Assembly (NCBI GenBank): GCA_947086925.1
Contig: CAMUAL010000015.1
Span: 1-44,979, forward strand
Direction: 5' to 3'
Source: an uncultured Clostridia bacterium
GTDB taxonomy: Bacteria; Bacillota; Clostridia; Christensenellales; Pumilibacteraceae
DNA length: 44,979 nucleotides
Below are positions 5,265 through 15,811 of the stretch, in pieces. The translations under genes and the position numbers were made by a program. Under the pieces are notes generated by a model. That model did no database searches and had not been told where the DNA came from. It saw only the letters and a program-made list of their open reading frames with translations. Positions within the stretch are counted from its first letter, which is position 1, and the number at the start of each line of letters is the position of its first letter.

Positions 5265-8200
5265 ATGAGAAAGACGGCAAAAAAGTTTTTGGTAATGCTG
5301 ATTGCGCTTATGGTAATAGGCGTTTGCGGTGTGGCTATTGCTTGCGAAGGCGAGAAACCCGACAATTCCATTGACGGCCCCACCACGGGAGGTTCCGAAA
5401 TAGGCGTGTATTATTGCGCCGTATCGGGCGAGGACGACTACTTATTGACTTTAAGCGATAATTTTAAAACCATACTTATTATGGGTGACGACACGGTTAT
5501 AGGCACATATAGTCTGTCGGAAGATAAAACGCTTACCTTAAAGCTCGGTAACAACTTCGGAAACGCAGTAGGTGCTTTATCGGCTAACAGCATAAGCATA
5601 ACGATAGATAACCGTAAATTATTGTTTTACAGGCAGATAGATTTCACCGTAAAGTTCGAAAGCAACGGCGGCAGTGCGGTTGAATCGCAAGAGGTATTAA
5701 ACGGAAAAACGATAAGCAAACCGAGCGCCGACCCCACGCGTGACGGATTTGCTTTTGTCGGTTGGTATAAAGACAAAGGTTTCGGCACCCCGTTCCTGTT
5801 CGGTACCGAGGCAATAACCGCCCCGACAACCATATACGCACGTTGGGTTAAGGTGGAAGACGGCAGCAGAGAATTTACCGTAAATTTCGACCTTAATTAT
5901 ACCAATGCACCCGAAATTGCGAGCAAGCAAACTTTGGGCGGCATGCTTTTTGACGTTGTTCAGCCGCAAAGAGAGAATTATACGTTCAACGGTTGGTGGG
6001 TCAGCATGACGGGCAACCGCGACGAACTTTCGTATAAAGTAGAAGAAGAAACCAAGTTTTACGAAAGCATGACTGTTTATGCGTTGTGGCAGAATAACAC
6101 AATAAACAGCAAACTTCCCACTCCGGTAGTAAACGTAACGGATAGCGGATTCGGTTGGGAGTCGGTAGGAACTACCGTAAACGGTTACAACGTAACGGTA
6201 ACGGGACCCGATTACAACAAAACAGAAACAATTACAAAGACGTCGTACGATTTGGATTTTTCCGCACTTCCAAAGGGTGATTATACAATAGAGGTAACGG
6301 CTCGTTCCGCCGCGGGTACGGAATTTTATTCGGATACGGCGGTCAGAGTGTATCGCAACAAAGCGTTGGCACGCGTGTCGCTGTTTGACGTCGATGCCGA
6401 AAATAATCTCAGGTTTAACGGCGTAGACAATGCAACGGGCTACGAAATTTACATAGATTGCGGCGATAAGGGACATAATCACGAACCTATTTACAACGAA
6501 CTTTCCACCACCTACAATTTCTCCGACTGCATGATGCAACCGGGCGGAATCAAATTCGTTATAGCGGCAGTAGCCGAAGGATATGTAACTTCTACTTCCG
6601 CCGTATTCGAGTATAATCTTATTTTGGACGAGGTAGAAGGGCTCAACGTAGACAGCTCAACCGAAACGCTCACATGGAACAAGGTAGACGGAGCTACGAG
6701 CTACGTGATTTCCATAGGCGTTGACGGCAACAACAGAGTGCAATTAGACGTGGGCAATGTTACTTCGTACTGCATTAAAGAATATGCGGCAGGCAATTAC
6801 ACAATAAACGTATATCCCAAAGCGGACGGCTACAATTCTCCTTTGGCGACTACTCTTGTATACGAGAAGAAAACCGTTGCTACTCCGTATGAGCTTACAA
6901 TCGTAGGTAACACGCTTAGCTGGAATTATGACGGCGCGGCAACTGACTTTAAGGTTTACGTTGCGGGAAAAGAATATTCCGTCAGCGAAAAATCGTTTGA
7001 CCTTACGCAAGTAGATATTACCGACGTAGGCGAAGGATACACGGTAAAAGTATCGGCTGTAAGCGGAAACGAGAGTTCGCTTTGGAGCGATGAACTCGAC
7101 GCAAGGATTCACTTGCTTAACAGTTCTCTTACATATAATCGTAATACGCTTAGTTGGAATTATATCATAGGTGCCGACAGTTATGAGGTGCGAGTAAACG
7201 GCGGCAACGCATTCACCGTTCGGGGAACAAACAAAACCGAAATCACTCTCACTCAAAGCGGAATAAACTTAATAGAAATAAGATACTCCGACGGTTCGAA
7301 ACCGTCCGAGTGGGCGAGCATAAAAGTTACGGCTTACGAAGTCGCTTTCGATTTGATGGGAGCACAGGGCGACGTTAGTTCGCAATACTATGCTGACGGC
7401 GATATAATCAAATTGCCCGCGGCAATCGAAGCATACAAAATGGGTCACCATATCGACGGTTGGTATAATAAGCCGCAAGGCGCGTCGGGAAATGCGGGAC
7501 GCATAATCAACGGCAGTACTTTTGCGGAGAAAAAGAACATTACCGTTTACGCTAATTGGGAGCCTAACACTTATAACATTGCGCTCGTTTACGGCGATAA
7601 GGGAAACGGTGATGTAAAAGAGGTTGCCGTAACCTACGGTAAAACTTTCAAATTGCCGTTGCCCACCGAAATTCCCGATGCACTGTACGGATTTGCCGGT
7701 TGGTATGACGGCACTGCTACAAACGCGTCGTTGATAGTAGACGAATTCGGAAGCAGCGGAGATTATAAGTTCGACCATTTACAAGATATTACCCTTTATG
7801 CGAGATATCGCATTGTGTTGGGATTCGAGAAAACCGCTTCCGGCAATGCGTATACGGTAACAAAGGGTTCGCAGGCTACGTCTGCACAGATTATTACCAT
7901 ACCTGCCGAATATCAAGGCAAAGACGATGATTATGCTTTGCCCGTTACGTCTATAAGCGAAACCGCATTCAGCGGTTGCACAAAACTTGTTGTTGTAAAT
8001 ATTCCTTCTTCCGTAACATTTATAGACAATAAGACTTTCCAATCGTGCACGGCATTGCAAGAAATCAACATTTATAAAGCCGAGGGATATAACGAAACGA
8101 TTTATTGGACGGAAGACGGCGTTTTGTTCTATGAAAACGAACTTACGAACGTAACCGACCTGTGGTTCTATCCTATCGGAAAAACGGATACGGTGTATAC

Positions 8201-11200
8201 GTTGCCCATTGAAGTTGAGAGCATACCCGATAAAGGATTCTACTATTCTACGTTTGAAGAAGTAATCATACCCGCAAACGTCACCTACGTTGCCGCAAAC
8301 GCATTCTATAACACAAAAGCTCTTAAAAAAGTTACGTTTGCCGCAGATTCCTCGTTTGTTGCCACTCCGTCGAACAATATACTCCAACCCGTTACAATTT
8401 CGGGCTCGGCGTTCAGATACAGCACAAATATAGAAGAAATCGTATTGCCGGCAAGGTTCGACAATAATTTCAACGTAGATATATTCTACAATCTCGACAC
8501 GCTCGTTAAGGTTGATTTAGACCCCGCAAGCAAGTATAAACTCACCGATAACGGTATGATTTATTTACCGGGTTCGCCCAGCAAGCTCATATTTTGCCCC
8601 AACGGAATTTCGGGAGCGGTAACAATGCCGAGCAACGTATCGGTTATAGGCTCGCACGCATTTTCGGGTTGCAAAAAAATTACATCGGTTACGATTCCCG
8701 CTTGGATAACCGAAATCGAAAGTCAGGCGTTCGGCGGGTATATCATTCAGTTGGAAGGGTCTGCCACGCCAATCAACGTCTACGGTTGCAATAACTTGAA
8801 AACCGTTACTTTCGAAGGCAAAAACCCTCTCGGTTTAAAAATAGGCGAGGCGGCGTTCGGTCAGACGGGTACTGCCGCTACTACAAGATGCAGTGCATTG
8901 AATACTATTGTTTTCAAAGACGGTTGCAACGTGGTAAGCATAGGAAAGCGCGCGTTTGCGGGCGCACCTATAAATTCTATAACCATACCCAACAGCGTTA
9001 CCGAAATTAAGGACGAAGCGTTTGCATACTGCACAAGCCTTAGTTCGTTCGGTTTCGAGCATTCCGACGAAATCGACTTAACCCGCAAGCTTTCGGTAGG
9101 CAACACCATATTCTTGAACTGCTCGTCGTTGACTTCGATTACGCTTCCTTACTTTTTCAACCTCGATGAAAAAAGCACGGGTATATTCGAGGGATGTTCG
9201 AGTCTCTCATATGTTTGGGTAGACGAAAACAATAAGAATCTTTCGTCGGTAGACGGCGTTTTGTTCGACCATGACATTAAAACAATCTACTTTTACCCGG
9301 CGGGCAAAAGCGGCGCATACGAATTGCCCGGCTCGGTAAATACGATAGGCTCCGGCGTATTTGTAGGCAAAACGACTCTTACGGGAATTATAATTCACTC
9401 GGAAGTGACTTACATAGGTCCGGGTGCGTTCAAGGATTGCACGGGACTCACAAGCGTTGAGTTTAGAGGTACTTGGGCGAAAAGTCTTACAATAGAATCG
9501 GAGGCATTCTCCGGTTGCCGTGCCCTTACCAATATCGTTCTGCCCGAAAAACTTAAAGCTATCAGCAACAGAATGTTTTATCAGTGCGACAGTTTGGAAT
9601 CGTTGACTATTCCGAGCACCGTAACTTCGATAGGGGAATACGCATTTTTCAGGTGTTCGAAACTTATAGGCGACAAAACCACAGAGACTCTTACTATTCC
9701 CAATAATGTTGAAAATATCGGGTACTACGGCTTTGCCTACTGCACGTCGCTTAAAAAGGTGGACTTCCAAGAGGGAAGAACAACTTACCTTAAAATGCTC
9801 GACAGCAAAGGTTTGGTTTCGCTTTCAACATATTCTTATACTTTTTCTTCATGCAGTTCGTTGGAAGAAGTACATTTGCCCGAAATGTTACACAACATTG
9901 CAGCCAGTGCGTTTTCGAGTTGCTCATCGCTTGAACGCATAAATATTCCCACCACGGTAGAGTATATCGGAATTTCGGCGTTTTCGAGTTGCAAGAATTT
10001 GATTACGGTAGACTTTGCAAATCGCGATAAAGTGGATGTTTCTTTGGAATTAGGTGCGTCTACGTCAAACGGCTCCGTATTCCAGAATACGGCAATAAAA
10101 ACGCTTGATTTGCCCAAAGGCTTAAAGCGTATACCTGCTTATACTTTTTACAATTTGGCTTCTTTAACGTCTGTTACTCTGCCTAATACTTTGGTGGATT
10201 CGGCGTACGTAAGCACATCGAATTTCGGCAGTGCAATCGATTACTATGCTTTCGCAAATTGTACGAATCTCGTAAGCGTAGAGGTTAAAAACGGCGGCGA
10301 AGGAAGATTTTCGATTGCCAACAACGCATTTTATAATTGCAAAAAGCTTTATGAAGTGACGCTTCCTTCTCGCTTTAATTATGGGTTAGGAAATAAAGGC
10401 GCCGAATTGGATTTAATAGGTGCGTCTACGTTCGGAGATTGCAATTCTTTTCAATACATATACATAGAGGAAGGAACCGATAACAATTACCGTTCGTTAA
10501 ACGGTATGATTGTAAATGCGGCAAAAACCGAATTGATTTACGTTCCTATCGGCAGAAGAGGCGTTGTAACCGTTCCTTACTATATCACAAGCGTGGCAAA
10601 TAAGGCTTTTTACGGCTTGCCGTATATAAACAAGGTTGTGTTCGAAGACCCCGATTCTTCGGCGGATGAAAAAAACGATTACGGTCTTACCGTAGGCGGA
10701 ACAAGCACGGCTTCGGGCACGGCGGCATTCTATAACTGCGTTTCGCTTACCGAAGTGAATTTCCCCGCACGTTTAAAGAAAATTAACGACTTTGTATTCT
10801 ACGGATGTACCAATCTCGCAACGGTAACTTTTGCAGAAGGTTGCAAACTTGAAAGTATAGGTAACAGCGCATTCTATCAGTGCAAATCGCTTAAAAGCAT
10901 AGATTTGCCGAGCGGCGTTAAGTCGATAGGGAAACAGGCTTTTTATCAAAATTACAATCTTGCGGAAATAAATATAAGCGCAAACAGTAAGCTTACCACA
11001 ATAGGCGATTCTGCTTTCCAAGATTCCGCAATCGGCGGAATTTATATCCCCGACGGCGTAACTGCTTTGGGCGCGACTGCATTTAAAGGATGTATTCATC
11101 TCAAATCCGTAAGCCTGCCCGAAACCATAAGCGGACTTTCGGGTGTATTTACGGGTTGCTACAAACTCGACGATATCGAGTTGCGCGAAGTAGCATCGGG

Positions 11201-14200
11201 TACAACTCCTACCGTTCCGTATACTTATACCGAAACCACTCTCGGCGGCAACGGAGATATGACTGTTTACATTACCGCATACAGCGTTGACAAAGACGGC
11301 AAAGAAACCGTTGTTTCGAAAACGCTTGTATCGTATCCCATGAGTGCAAGAGAGGCGACTTATGTCGTACCCGACGGCGTTACCGCAATTTCGGCTTATG
11401 CGTTTGCATACAATCCGTACCTTGAAAGCGTGTCAATTCCCAACACGGTTAATTCGATAGGGGCTTACGCGTTCTATTTGTGCAGTTCTCTTACCGAAGT
11501 GGAATTTGAGGATGATACCGCCGATACGGTATTGCAAGACGGAACAAAAATTCCTGGAACGGAATCCAACGAACTTTCGGTGGGCAACTATGCGTTTGCC
11601 TACGACAAGGCTCTTACTACCGTATGTTTCCCCAAGCGTTTCAAAACCATGGGAACGTACTTATTCAATCAATGCACCGAGCTCGGTAGCGTTACTTTTG
11701 CAAATGGTTGTAAATTGACCTCGCTTGCGGATTATTCGTTCCAATACACCGGAATAACGAGTATTACCATTCCCGAAAAAGTTACGAGCATAGGTAAGTT
11801 CGTATTCGCTTACAGCAGATTGCAAACCGTTACCATTCCCAATTTGGTAGAGAGTATAAAAGACAGCGCGTTCCGTTACAGTGCGCTTACCGAAATTACC
11901 ATACCCGCAAACGTAACTTCTTTCGGTACTTTCGTGTTTGCCAACTGCACCGCCCTTACAAAGGCAGAGTTCAAATCGGGCAGAGAGAATAAATTCACAA
12001 TGGGTAATAGCGCGTTCTATCAGTGCTCTTTGCTTAACACGCTTATACTTCCGAGCGATATGGGGAATACGGGAACCCAAATGTGCTATCAATGCACTTC
12101 GCTCGAATCCGTAACAATACCCTCGGAACTTGTTACGATAGGCACTTCGGCGTTCAACGGTTGTTCGCGTTTAAGTAGCGTGAATTTCGCGGAAGATTCA
12201 ACGCTCACAACCATAAGCGCAACGGCATTTGCCAACTGCGCATTACTTACCGAGTTTACCGTTCCGAAAAGCGTTACTGATATTAAAGCGGGATTCATTA
12301 ATGGGTCGCCCGTAACTACGCTTACTTTTGCGGACGGCAACAGGACTAACTTTACTCTCGCGGCTTCGTTGCTTACAAGCAATCCCGAGCTTACCACCGT
12401 AAACCTTCCGTCCGACTTGTATCAGTTGGGCGGCACGAGTTCATCGGGAGGCGCCGTATTCGGCGCGGGATTGAAAACAATAACCATACCCAAAAGCTTA
12501 AAAGTCATGGGTTACAACGTATTCAATAATTGCTATGCTTTGGAAGAAGTTATCTTCGAGGACGGTTGCGTTGTTACCTCTTGGTATCCCGGTAATTCGG
12601 CATCCGCCACGGTAAACTACATTTTCAGAGGTTGCGAAAATCTTAGAAACGTGGTGCTGCCCGAAGGCATAACCGCGCTCGGAAGGTCGTTCCAATACTG
12701 CTACGGGCTTGAAAGCGTTACGCTTCCCGACAGCTTGGAAACAATCTCGAATTACGCGTTCAGAGAAAGCGGTATAAAAAGAATTACTATTCCCGCAAAC
12801 GTAGAAACGATAGGCGAGGGCGCGTTCCGCGATTGCAGCAAGCTTACCGATTTGGTATTCGAGAACGGCAACGCAAATTTATCTATCGGATTGTCGGCGT
12901 TCTACGGAGCGGGACTTACCTCGGTTGTTATACCGTCGCGCACGGTTGCATTAAACAACTACGTGTTCTATAACAACACCGATTTAGAGAGCATCGTATT
13001 CGAGCAAGGCGTAAGCTTCGAAACCATAGGAAGCTACATGCTTTACGGAACCAAAATCACAAGCATCACGATACCCAACACCGTATTAAGTATAGGCAAT
13101 TACGCTTTCCGCAACTCGTCGCTCCAATCGGTTGATTTCGAGGCGGGCAGTAAGCTTACGTCGATAGGCACTTACGCTTTCGGCGGCACGAATATTACAA
13201 CCATAACCTTGCCGGCGTCGCTAACTACTCTGTCGGCAAACCCGTTCCTTTATTGCTATAACCTTGAAACCATTCGCGTAGAATCGGGAAGCTCCTCGTT
13301 CTATGCCGAAGACGGTATATTATTCAACAACGACAAAACGGTTATTTACGCGGTTGCTCCCGCCGCCGAAATAGGCGTCCTTGAAATTAACGTCGAAGAA
13401 ATCAAGCAAGAGGCGTTTGTGGCAAGCAAGATTACTTCGTTCAAGAGCGATTTGATGGGTATAAATATCGGTACATGGGCGTTTAATAGTTGCAGTATGC
13501 TCGAAACGGTCGTTCTCGGCGAAAGCGCGGTTATCGGTCAGCGTGCATTCTATAACTGTTCGGCTCTTACCGATGTTACAATGGGCGCGCGTGCGGACAT
13601 AAGTACGCAAGCGTTTGAAAATTGCGGACTGCTTATCGAAGTTACCGTGGGTGAAGATTCCTTTATCGGCAACTCTGCGTTTATCGATTGCGCGGTTATC
13701 GAAAGACTGAATGTGGGCGCAAATACAACCACGGGATTGATTATTTTTGTGAATTGCAATGCGGACGTTCAAATCATAGACGAGAAAAACATTACCGTAT
13801 CCGCGATTGACGGTTGCGAAATCGAAGTCGCCGCCGACGGCACGGTTATCGCCACAATAAGTAAAGACGTTGCGGCTTATCAGTTCCGTAATCAAACCGC
13901 AATCAACGAAATTATAATAACCGACGGCGTTTCGGCGATAGGCGATTACGCATTCCAAAACTGCACCGGCATAACAAAAGTGGTAATCGCAAACAGCGTA
14001 AAAAGTATAGGATTAGGCGCGTTTAGCGGTTGCACGAATATTGTGTCGTACTCGTCGCCCATGACAGGCGGTATGTTGCCTACCTACAACACCAGTACTA
14101 ACGATTACACAAAACTCGGATACGTGTTCGGCGGCAGCGGCTCTAATGCCAATACGGTTGTTCCCGAGTCGCTTAAAGAACTTTATATTACCGGTAACGT

Positions 14201-15530
14201 AATAATAAGCCATAGCTCGTTGTCAAAACTTTCTTACGTGGAATATATGGAAATCACAACGAGCGATTTCGGACAGTCATCTTTAAACAATTGTACGTCG
14301 CTCAGAACTCTTGTTATAAAGGGCGATACGCCAAATATCGATTCGAGCGTGTTCAACGGAACTACGAATTTGCAAGAGATAACTTTGCCTGCTTCGCTTA
14401 CAAGAATCGGCACTCAGTTTAATATTCTCGTAAACCTTGAAAGAATTAACTACGAGGGAACAATCGGGGATTGGGGCGGTATATCGTTCTCAATGGCAAA
14501 CTATAATCCCTTAATCACCGGAGCTACGCTTTATATAGGCGGAGAAATAGTAAAGGATATAGTGATTCCCGAAGGAGTAACCAAAATAGAAGCACTTGCG
14601 TTCAACAACGGGTCGCAATTCGAAACGGTTACGCTTCCGTCAACGCTTCAATCGGTAGGTGCCACTGCGTTTGCGGGTTGCGAGAATATAAGTAAGGTAT
14701 ATTACAACGGCGATTTGGAGTCTTGGTGCGGCATTACTTTCGGAACCTCTTACGGAAGTAGCAATACGTCAAATCCGTTGCTTTTAGGCGCAGACTTATT
14801 TATCGGCGGACAAAAAGTCGTAGACCTTGTCGTGCCCGATACCGTAACGTCCATAGGTTGGAACGCTTTCTCGGGTTGCACAAGTATCGAAACCGTGTCG
14901 CTTCCGTCCACAATAACGTCTTACGGTCACTACTTATTCGCATATTGTCCGAATCTTACTACCGTAACGGTAGCTGATGGAACTGCCGATTTGGGTAATA
15001 GCACGACAAACGGTCAGTACATGTTCGCTTATTGCAGTAGCCTTAAAACCGTAAATCTGCCCGATTCCATTAGGACTTTCGGTAGCTATGCTTTCGCCGG
15101 CAGCGGAATCACATCTATCGTTCTTCCCGAAGAGACTATCGCCGTAAGTGTAAGAATGTTCAGTGAATGTGAAAATCTCGAAAGCGTGGTAATACCGGCA
15201 AAAGTCGGAACAATCGATAACTATGCGTTCTATCACTGCTACGCGCTCAATTCGGTGGAATTTGTGCGCGACGAAAACGGCAAATGCGGTCTGTACAACA
15301 TGGGCACTTATGTTTTCGATGGTTGCACTTCGTTAAAGGAGATTGTTATTCCGTCGTCGGTGGCGGTAATCGGAACAACGGCGTTCAACGGATGGGGAGC
15401 CGACCAAACCATTTATGTGGAAGACTTCATAGCACCCATGTGCAACTGGTCGCTTACGTGGCTCGGAACAGGAGAAGCGCAAATCGTTTGGGGACATACT
15501 TTGCCTAATGCAAATGAGTCGAATGAGTAA
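5265..15530 (+). CDS. Giant BspA-like leucine-rich-repeat surface lipoprotein (3421 aa)
   Basis: The gene starts after AAGGAG and encodes a signal peptide ending AIAC, so Cys27 is a likely lipidation site. InlB B-repeat/Flg_new-like units follow at about 126-195 and 200-275; each ends in the typical FxGWY/W...T-[IV]-YA-[RL]-W. Fibronectin-like repeats (SW...V.GY.V.V pattern) run from about 283 to 690, and two more InlB-type units from about 700 to 850. From about 855 to 3395 the protein is made of BspA-type LRR_5 repeats of about 23 residues (IP.SVT.IG..AF..C..L). There is no LPxTG sorting signal, so attachment would be through the lipid. BspA-like LRR proteins bind host or bacterial surface ligands; this one's ligand is unknown. 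The size is extreme for the family. It has its own promoter and terminator. Confidence 0.9.
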   Translation: MRKTAKKFLVMLIALMVIGVCGVAIACEGEKPDNSIDGPTTGGSEIGVYYCAVSGEDDYLLTLSDNFKTILIMGDDTVIGTYSLSEDKTLTLKLGNNFGNAVGALSANSISITIDNRKLLFYRQIDFTVKFESNGGSAVESQEVLNGKTISKPSADPTRDGFAFVGWYKDKGFGTPFLFGTEAITAPTTIYARWVKVEDGSREFTVNFDLNYTNAPEIASKQTLGGMLFDVVQPQRENYTFNGWWVSMTGNRDELSYKVEEETKFYESMTVYALWQNNTINSKLPTPVVNVTDSGFGWESVGTTVNGYNVTVTGPDYNKTETITKTSYDLDFSALPKGDYTIEVTARSAAGTEFYSDTAVRVYRNKALARVSLFDVDAENNLRFNGVDNATGYEIYIDCGDKGHNHEPIYNELSTTYNFSDCMMQPGGIKFVIAAVAEGYVTSTSAVFEYNLILDEVEGLNVDSSTETLTWNKVDGATSYVISIGVDGNNRVQLDVGNVTSYCIKEYAAGNYTINVYPKADGYNSPLATTLVYEKKTVATPYELTIVGNTLSWNYDGAATDFKVYVAGKEYSVSEKSFDLTQVDITDVGEGYTVKVSAVSGNESSLWSDELDARIHLLNSSLTYNRNTLSWNYIIGADSYEVRVNGGNAFTVRGTNKTEITLTQSGINLIEIRYSDGSKPSEWASIKVTAYEVAFDLMGAQGDVSSQYYADGDIIKLPAAIEAYKMGHHIDGWYNKPQGASGNAGRIINGSTFAEKKNITVYANWEPNTYNIALVYGDKGNGDVKEVAVTYGKTFKLPLPTEIPDALYGFAGWYDGTATNASLIVDEFGSSGDYKFDHLQDITLYARYRIVLGFEKTASGNAYTVTKGSQATSAQIITIPAEYQGKDDDYALPVTSISETAFSGCTKLVVVNIPSSVTFIDNKTFQSCTALQEINIYKAEGYNETIYWTEDGVLFYENELTNVTDLWFYPIGKTDTVYTLPIEVESIPDKGFYYSTFEEVIIPANVTYVAANAFYNTKALKKVTFAADSSFVATPSNNILQPVTISGSAFRYSTNIEEIVLPARFDNNFNVDIFYNLDTLVKVDLDPASKYKLTDNGMIYLPGSPSKLIFCPNGISGAVTMPSNVSVIGSHAFSGCKKITSVTIPAWITEIESQAFGGYIIQLEGSATPINVYGCNNLKTVTFEGKNPLGLKIGEAAFGQTGTAATTRCSALNTIVFKDGCNVVSIGKRAFAGAPINSITIPNSVTEIKDEAFAYCTSLSSFGFEHSDEIDLTRKLSVGNTIFLNCSSLTSITLPYFFNLDEKSTGIFEGCSSLSYVWVDENNKNLSSVDGVLFDHDIKTIYFYPAGKSGAYELPGSVNTIGSGVFVGKTTLTGIIIHSEVTYIGPGAFKDCTGLTSVEFRGTWAKSLTIESEAFSGCRALTNIVLPEKLKAISNRMFYQCDSLESLTIPSTVTSIGEYAFFRCSKLIGDKTTETLTIPNNVENIGYYGFAYCTSLKKVDFQEGRTTYLKMLDSKGLVSLSTYSYTFSSCSSLEEVHLPEMLHNIAASAFSSCSSLERINIPTTVEYIGISAFSSCKNLITVDFANRDKVDVSLELGASTSNGSVFQNTAIKTLDLPKGLKRIPAYTFYNLASLTSVTLPNTLVDSAYVSTSNFGSAIDYYAFANCTNLVSVEVKNGGEGRFSIANNAFYNCKKLYEVTLPSRFNYGLGNKGAELDLIGASTFGDCNSFQYIYIEEGTDNNYRSLNGMIVNAAKTELIYVPIGRRGVVTVPYYITSVANKAFYGLPYINKVVFEDPDSSADEKNDYGLTVGGTSTASGTAAFYNCVSLTEVNFPARLKKINDFVFYGCTNLATVTFAEGCKLESIGNSAFYQCKSLKSIDLPSGVKSIGKQAFYQNYNLAEINISANSKLTTIGDSAFQDSAIGGIYIPDGVTALGATAFKGCIHLKSVSLPETISGLSGVFTGCYKLDDIELREVASGTTPTVPYTYTETTLGGNGDMTVYITAYSVDKDGKETVVSKTLVSYPMSAREATYVVPDGVTAISAYAFAYNPYLESVSIPNTVNSIGAYAFYLCSSLTEVEFEDDTADTVLQDGTKIPGTESNELSVGNYAFAYDKALTTVCFPKRFKTMGTYLFNQCTELGSVTFANGCKLTSLADYSFQYTGITSITIPEKVTSIGKFVFAYSRLQTVTIPNLVESIKDSAFRYSALTEITIPANVTSFGTFVFANCTALTKAEFKSGRENKFTMGNSAFYQCSLLNTLILPSDMGNTGTQMCYQCTSLESVTIPSELVTIGTSAFNGCSRLSSVNFAEDSTLTTISATAFANCALLTEFTVPKSVTDIKAGFINGSPVTTLTFADGNRTNFTLAASLLTSNPELTTVNLPSDLYQLGGTSSSGGAVFGAGLKTITIPKSLKVMGYNVFNNCYALEEVIFEDGCVVTSWYPGNSASATVNYIFRGCENLRNVVLPEGITALGRSFQYCYGLESVTLPDSLETISNYAFRESGIKRITIPANVETIGEGAFRDCSKLTDLVFENGNANLSIGLSAFYGAGLTSVVIPSRTVALNNYVFYNNTDLESIVFEQGVSFETIGSYMLYGTKITSITIPNTVLSIGNYAFRNSSLQSVDFEAGSKLTSIGTYAFGGTNITTITLPASLTTLSANPFLYCYNLETIRVESGSSSFYAEDGILFNNDKTVIYAVAPAAEIGVLEINVEEIKQEAFVASKITSFKSDLMGINIGTWAFNSCSMLETVVLGESAVIGQRAFYNCSALTDVTMGARADISTQAFENCGLLIEVTVGEDSFIGNSAFIDCAVIERLNVGANTTTGLIIFVNCNADVQIIDEKNITVSAIDGCEIEVAADGTVIATISKDVAAYQFRNQTAINEIIITDGVSAIGDYAFQNCTGITKVVIANSVKSIGLGAFSGCTNIVSYSSPMTGGMLPTYNTSTNDYTKLGYVFGGSGSNANTVVPESLKELYITGNVIISHSSLSKLSYVEYMEITTSDFGQSSLNNCTSLRTLVIKGDTPNIDSSVFNGTTNLQEITLPASLTRIGTQFNILVNLERINYEGTIGDWGGISFSMANYNPLITGATLYIGGEIVKDIVIPEGVTKIEALAFNNGSQFETVTLPSTLQSVGATAFAGCENISKVYYNGDLESWCGITFGTSYGSSNTSNPLLLGADLFIGGQKVVDLVVPDTVTSIGWNAFSGCTSIETVSLPSTITSYGHYLFAYCPNLTTVTVADGTADLGNSTTNGQYMFAYCSSLKTVNLPDSIRTFGSYAFAGSGITSIVLPEETIAVSVRMFSECENLESVVIPAKVGTIDNYAFYHCYALNSVEFVRDENGKCGLYNMGTYVFDGCTSLKEIVIPSSVAVIGTTAFNGWGADQTIYVEDFIAPMCNWSLTWLGTGEAQIVWGHTLPNANESNE

Positions 15531-15555
15531 TCTTACCGTTTATTGATTTCAATTC

Positions 15556-15601
15556 AAAAAGACCGTTCTGCTCGGCTGTGCCGTATTGAGCGGTCTTTTT
15601 T
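15556..15601 (+). terminator. Intrinsic terminator after the giant LRR gene
   Basis: AAAAAGACCG pairs with CGGTCTTTTT around a GC-rich inner region (TC...GA), and ends in seven T. It lies 26 bases after the stop codon of the LRR gene. Confidence 0.8.
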
Positions 15602-15619
15602 CGTGAGCATTTTTTTCGT

Positions 15620-15647
15620 AAGTGCTTTCTTTTTAAAAAAGCACTTT
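15620..15647. terminator. Second inverted repeat behind the giant LRR gene
   Basis: AAGTGCTTT (15620-15628) and AAAGCACTT (15638-15646) are perfect complements, with extra T/A pairing inside the loop. It may back up the terminator at 15556-15601, or act on the opposite strand. Confidence 0.4.
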
Positions 15648-15667
15648 AAATTTAAGACGACAAATGC

Positions 15668-15696
15668 TTGACAGAAAGCATATTATGTGGTATATT
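15668..15696 (+). promoter_or_regulatory. Promoter of the MoxR/VWA block
   Basis: TTGACA (from 15668), a 17-base spacer and TATATT. It leads into a leader of about 110 bases that contains the hairpin at 15722-15757. No other strong promoter was seen up to 29928. Confidence 0.65.
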
Positions 15697-15721
15697 TATA
15701 GAAATAGTTTAGGTAACAATG

Positions 15722-15757
15722 GCGTTGCAAGGGGTTATCCTTTTGTGACGCTTTTTT
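15722..15757 (+). promoter_or_regulatory. Terminator-like hairpin in the leader of the MoxR/VWA block
   Basis: GCGTTGCAAGGGG (15722-15734) pairs with CCTTTTGTGACGC (15739-15751), counting four G-U pairs in RNA, around the loop TTAT; six T follow. It sits about 20 bases after the predicted start of transcription and 55 bases before the first gene, so it is a leader terminator rather than the end of a gene. Confidence 0.6.
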
Positions 15758-15811
15758 ACATAAACGGGCGATTAACTGCTCGTCGAAACTTTCGTAAAAA
15801 GGAGATTAAAT

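Noticed and set aside
5697..14213. Many antisense open frames inside the giant LRR gene
   Set aside because: They follow from codon bias of a repetitive coding strand; none has family motifs or a placed ribosome binding site.
7900..15400. Regular spacing that could suggest a CRISPR array or DNA tandem repeats
   Set aside because: The periodicity of about 69 bases is protein-level LRR repetition; the DNA units are diverged and continuously coding.
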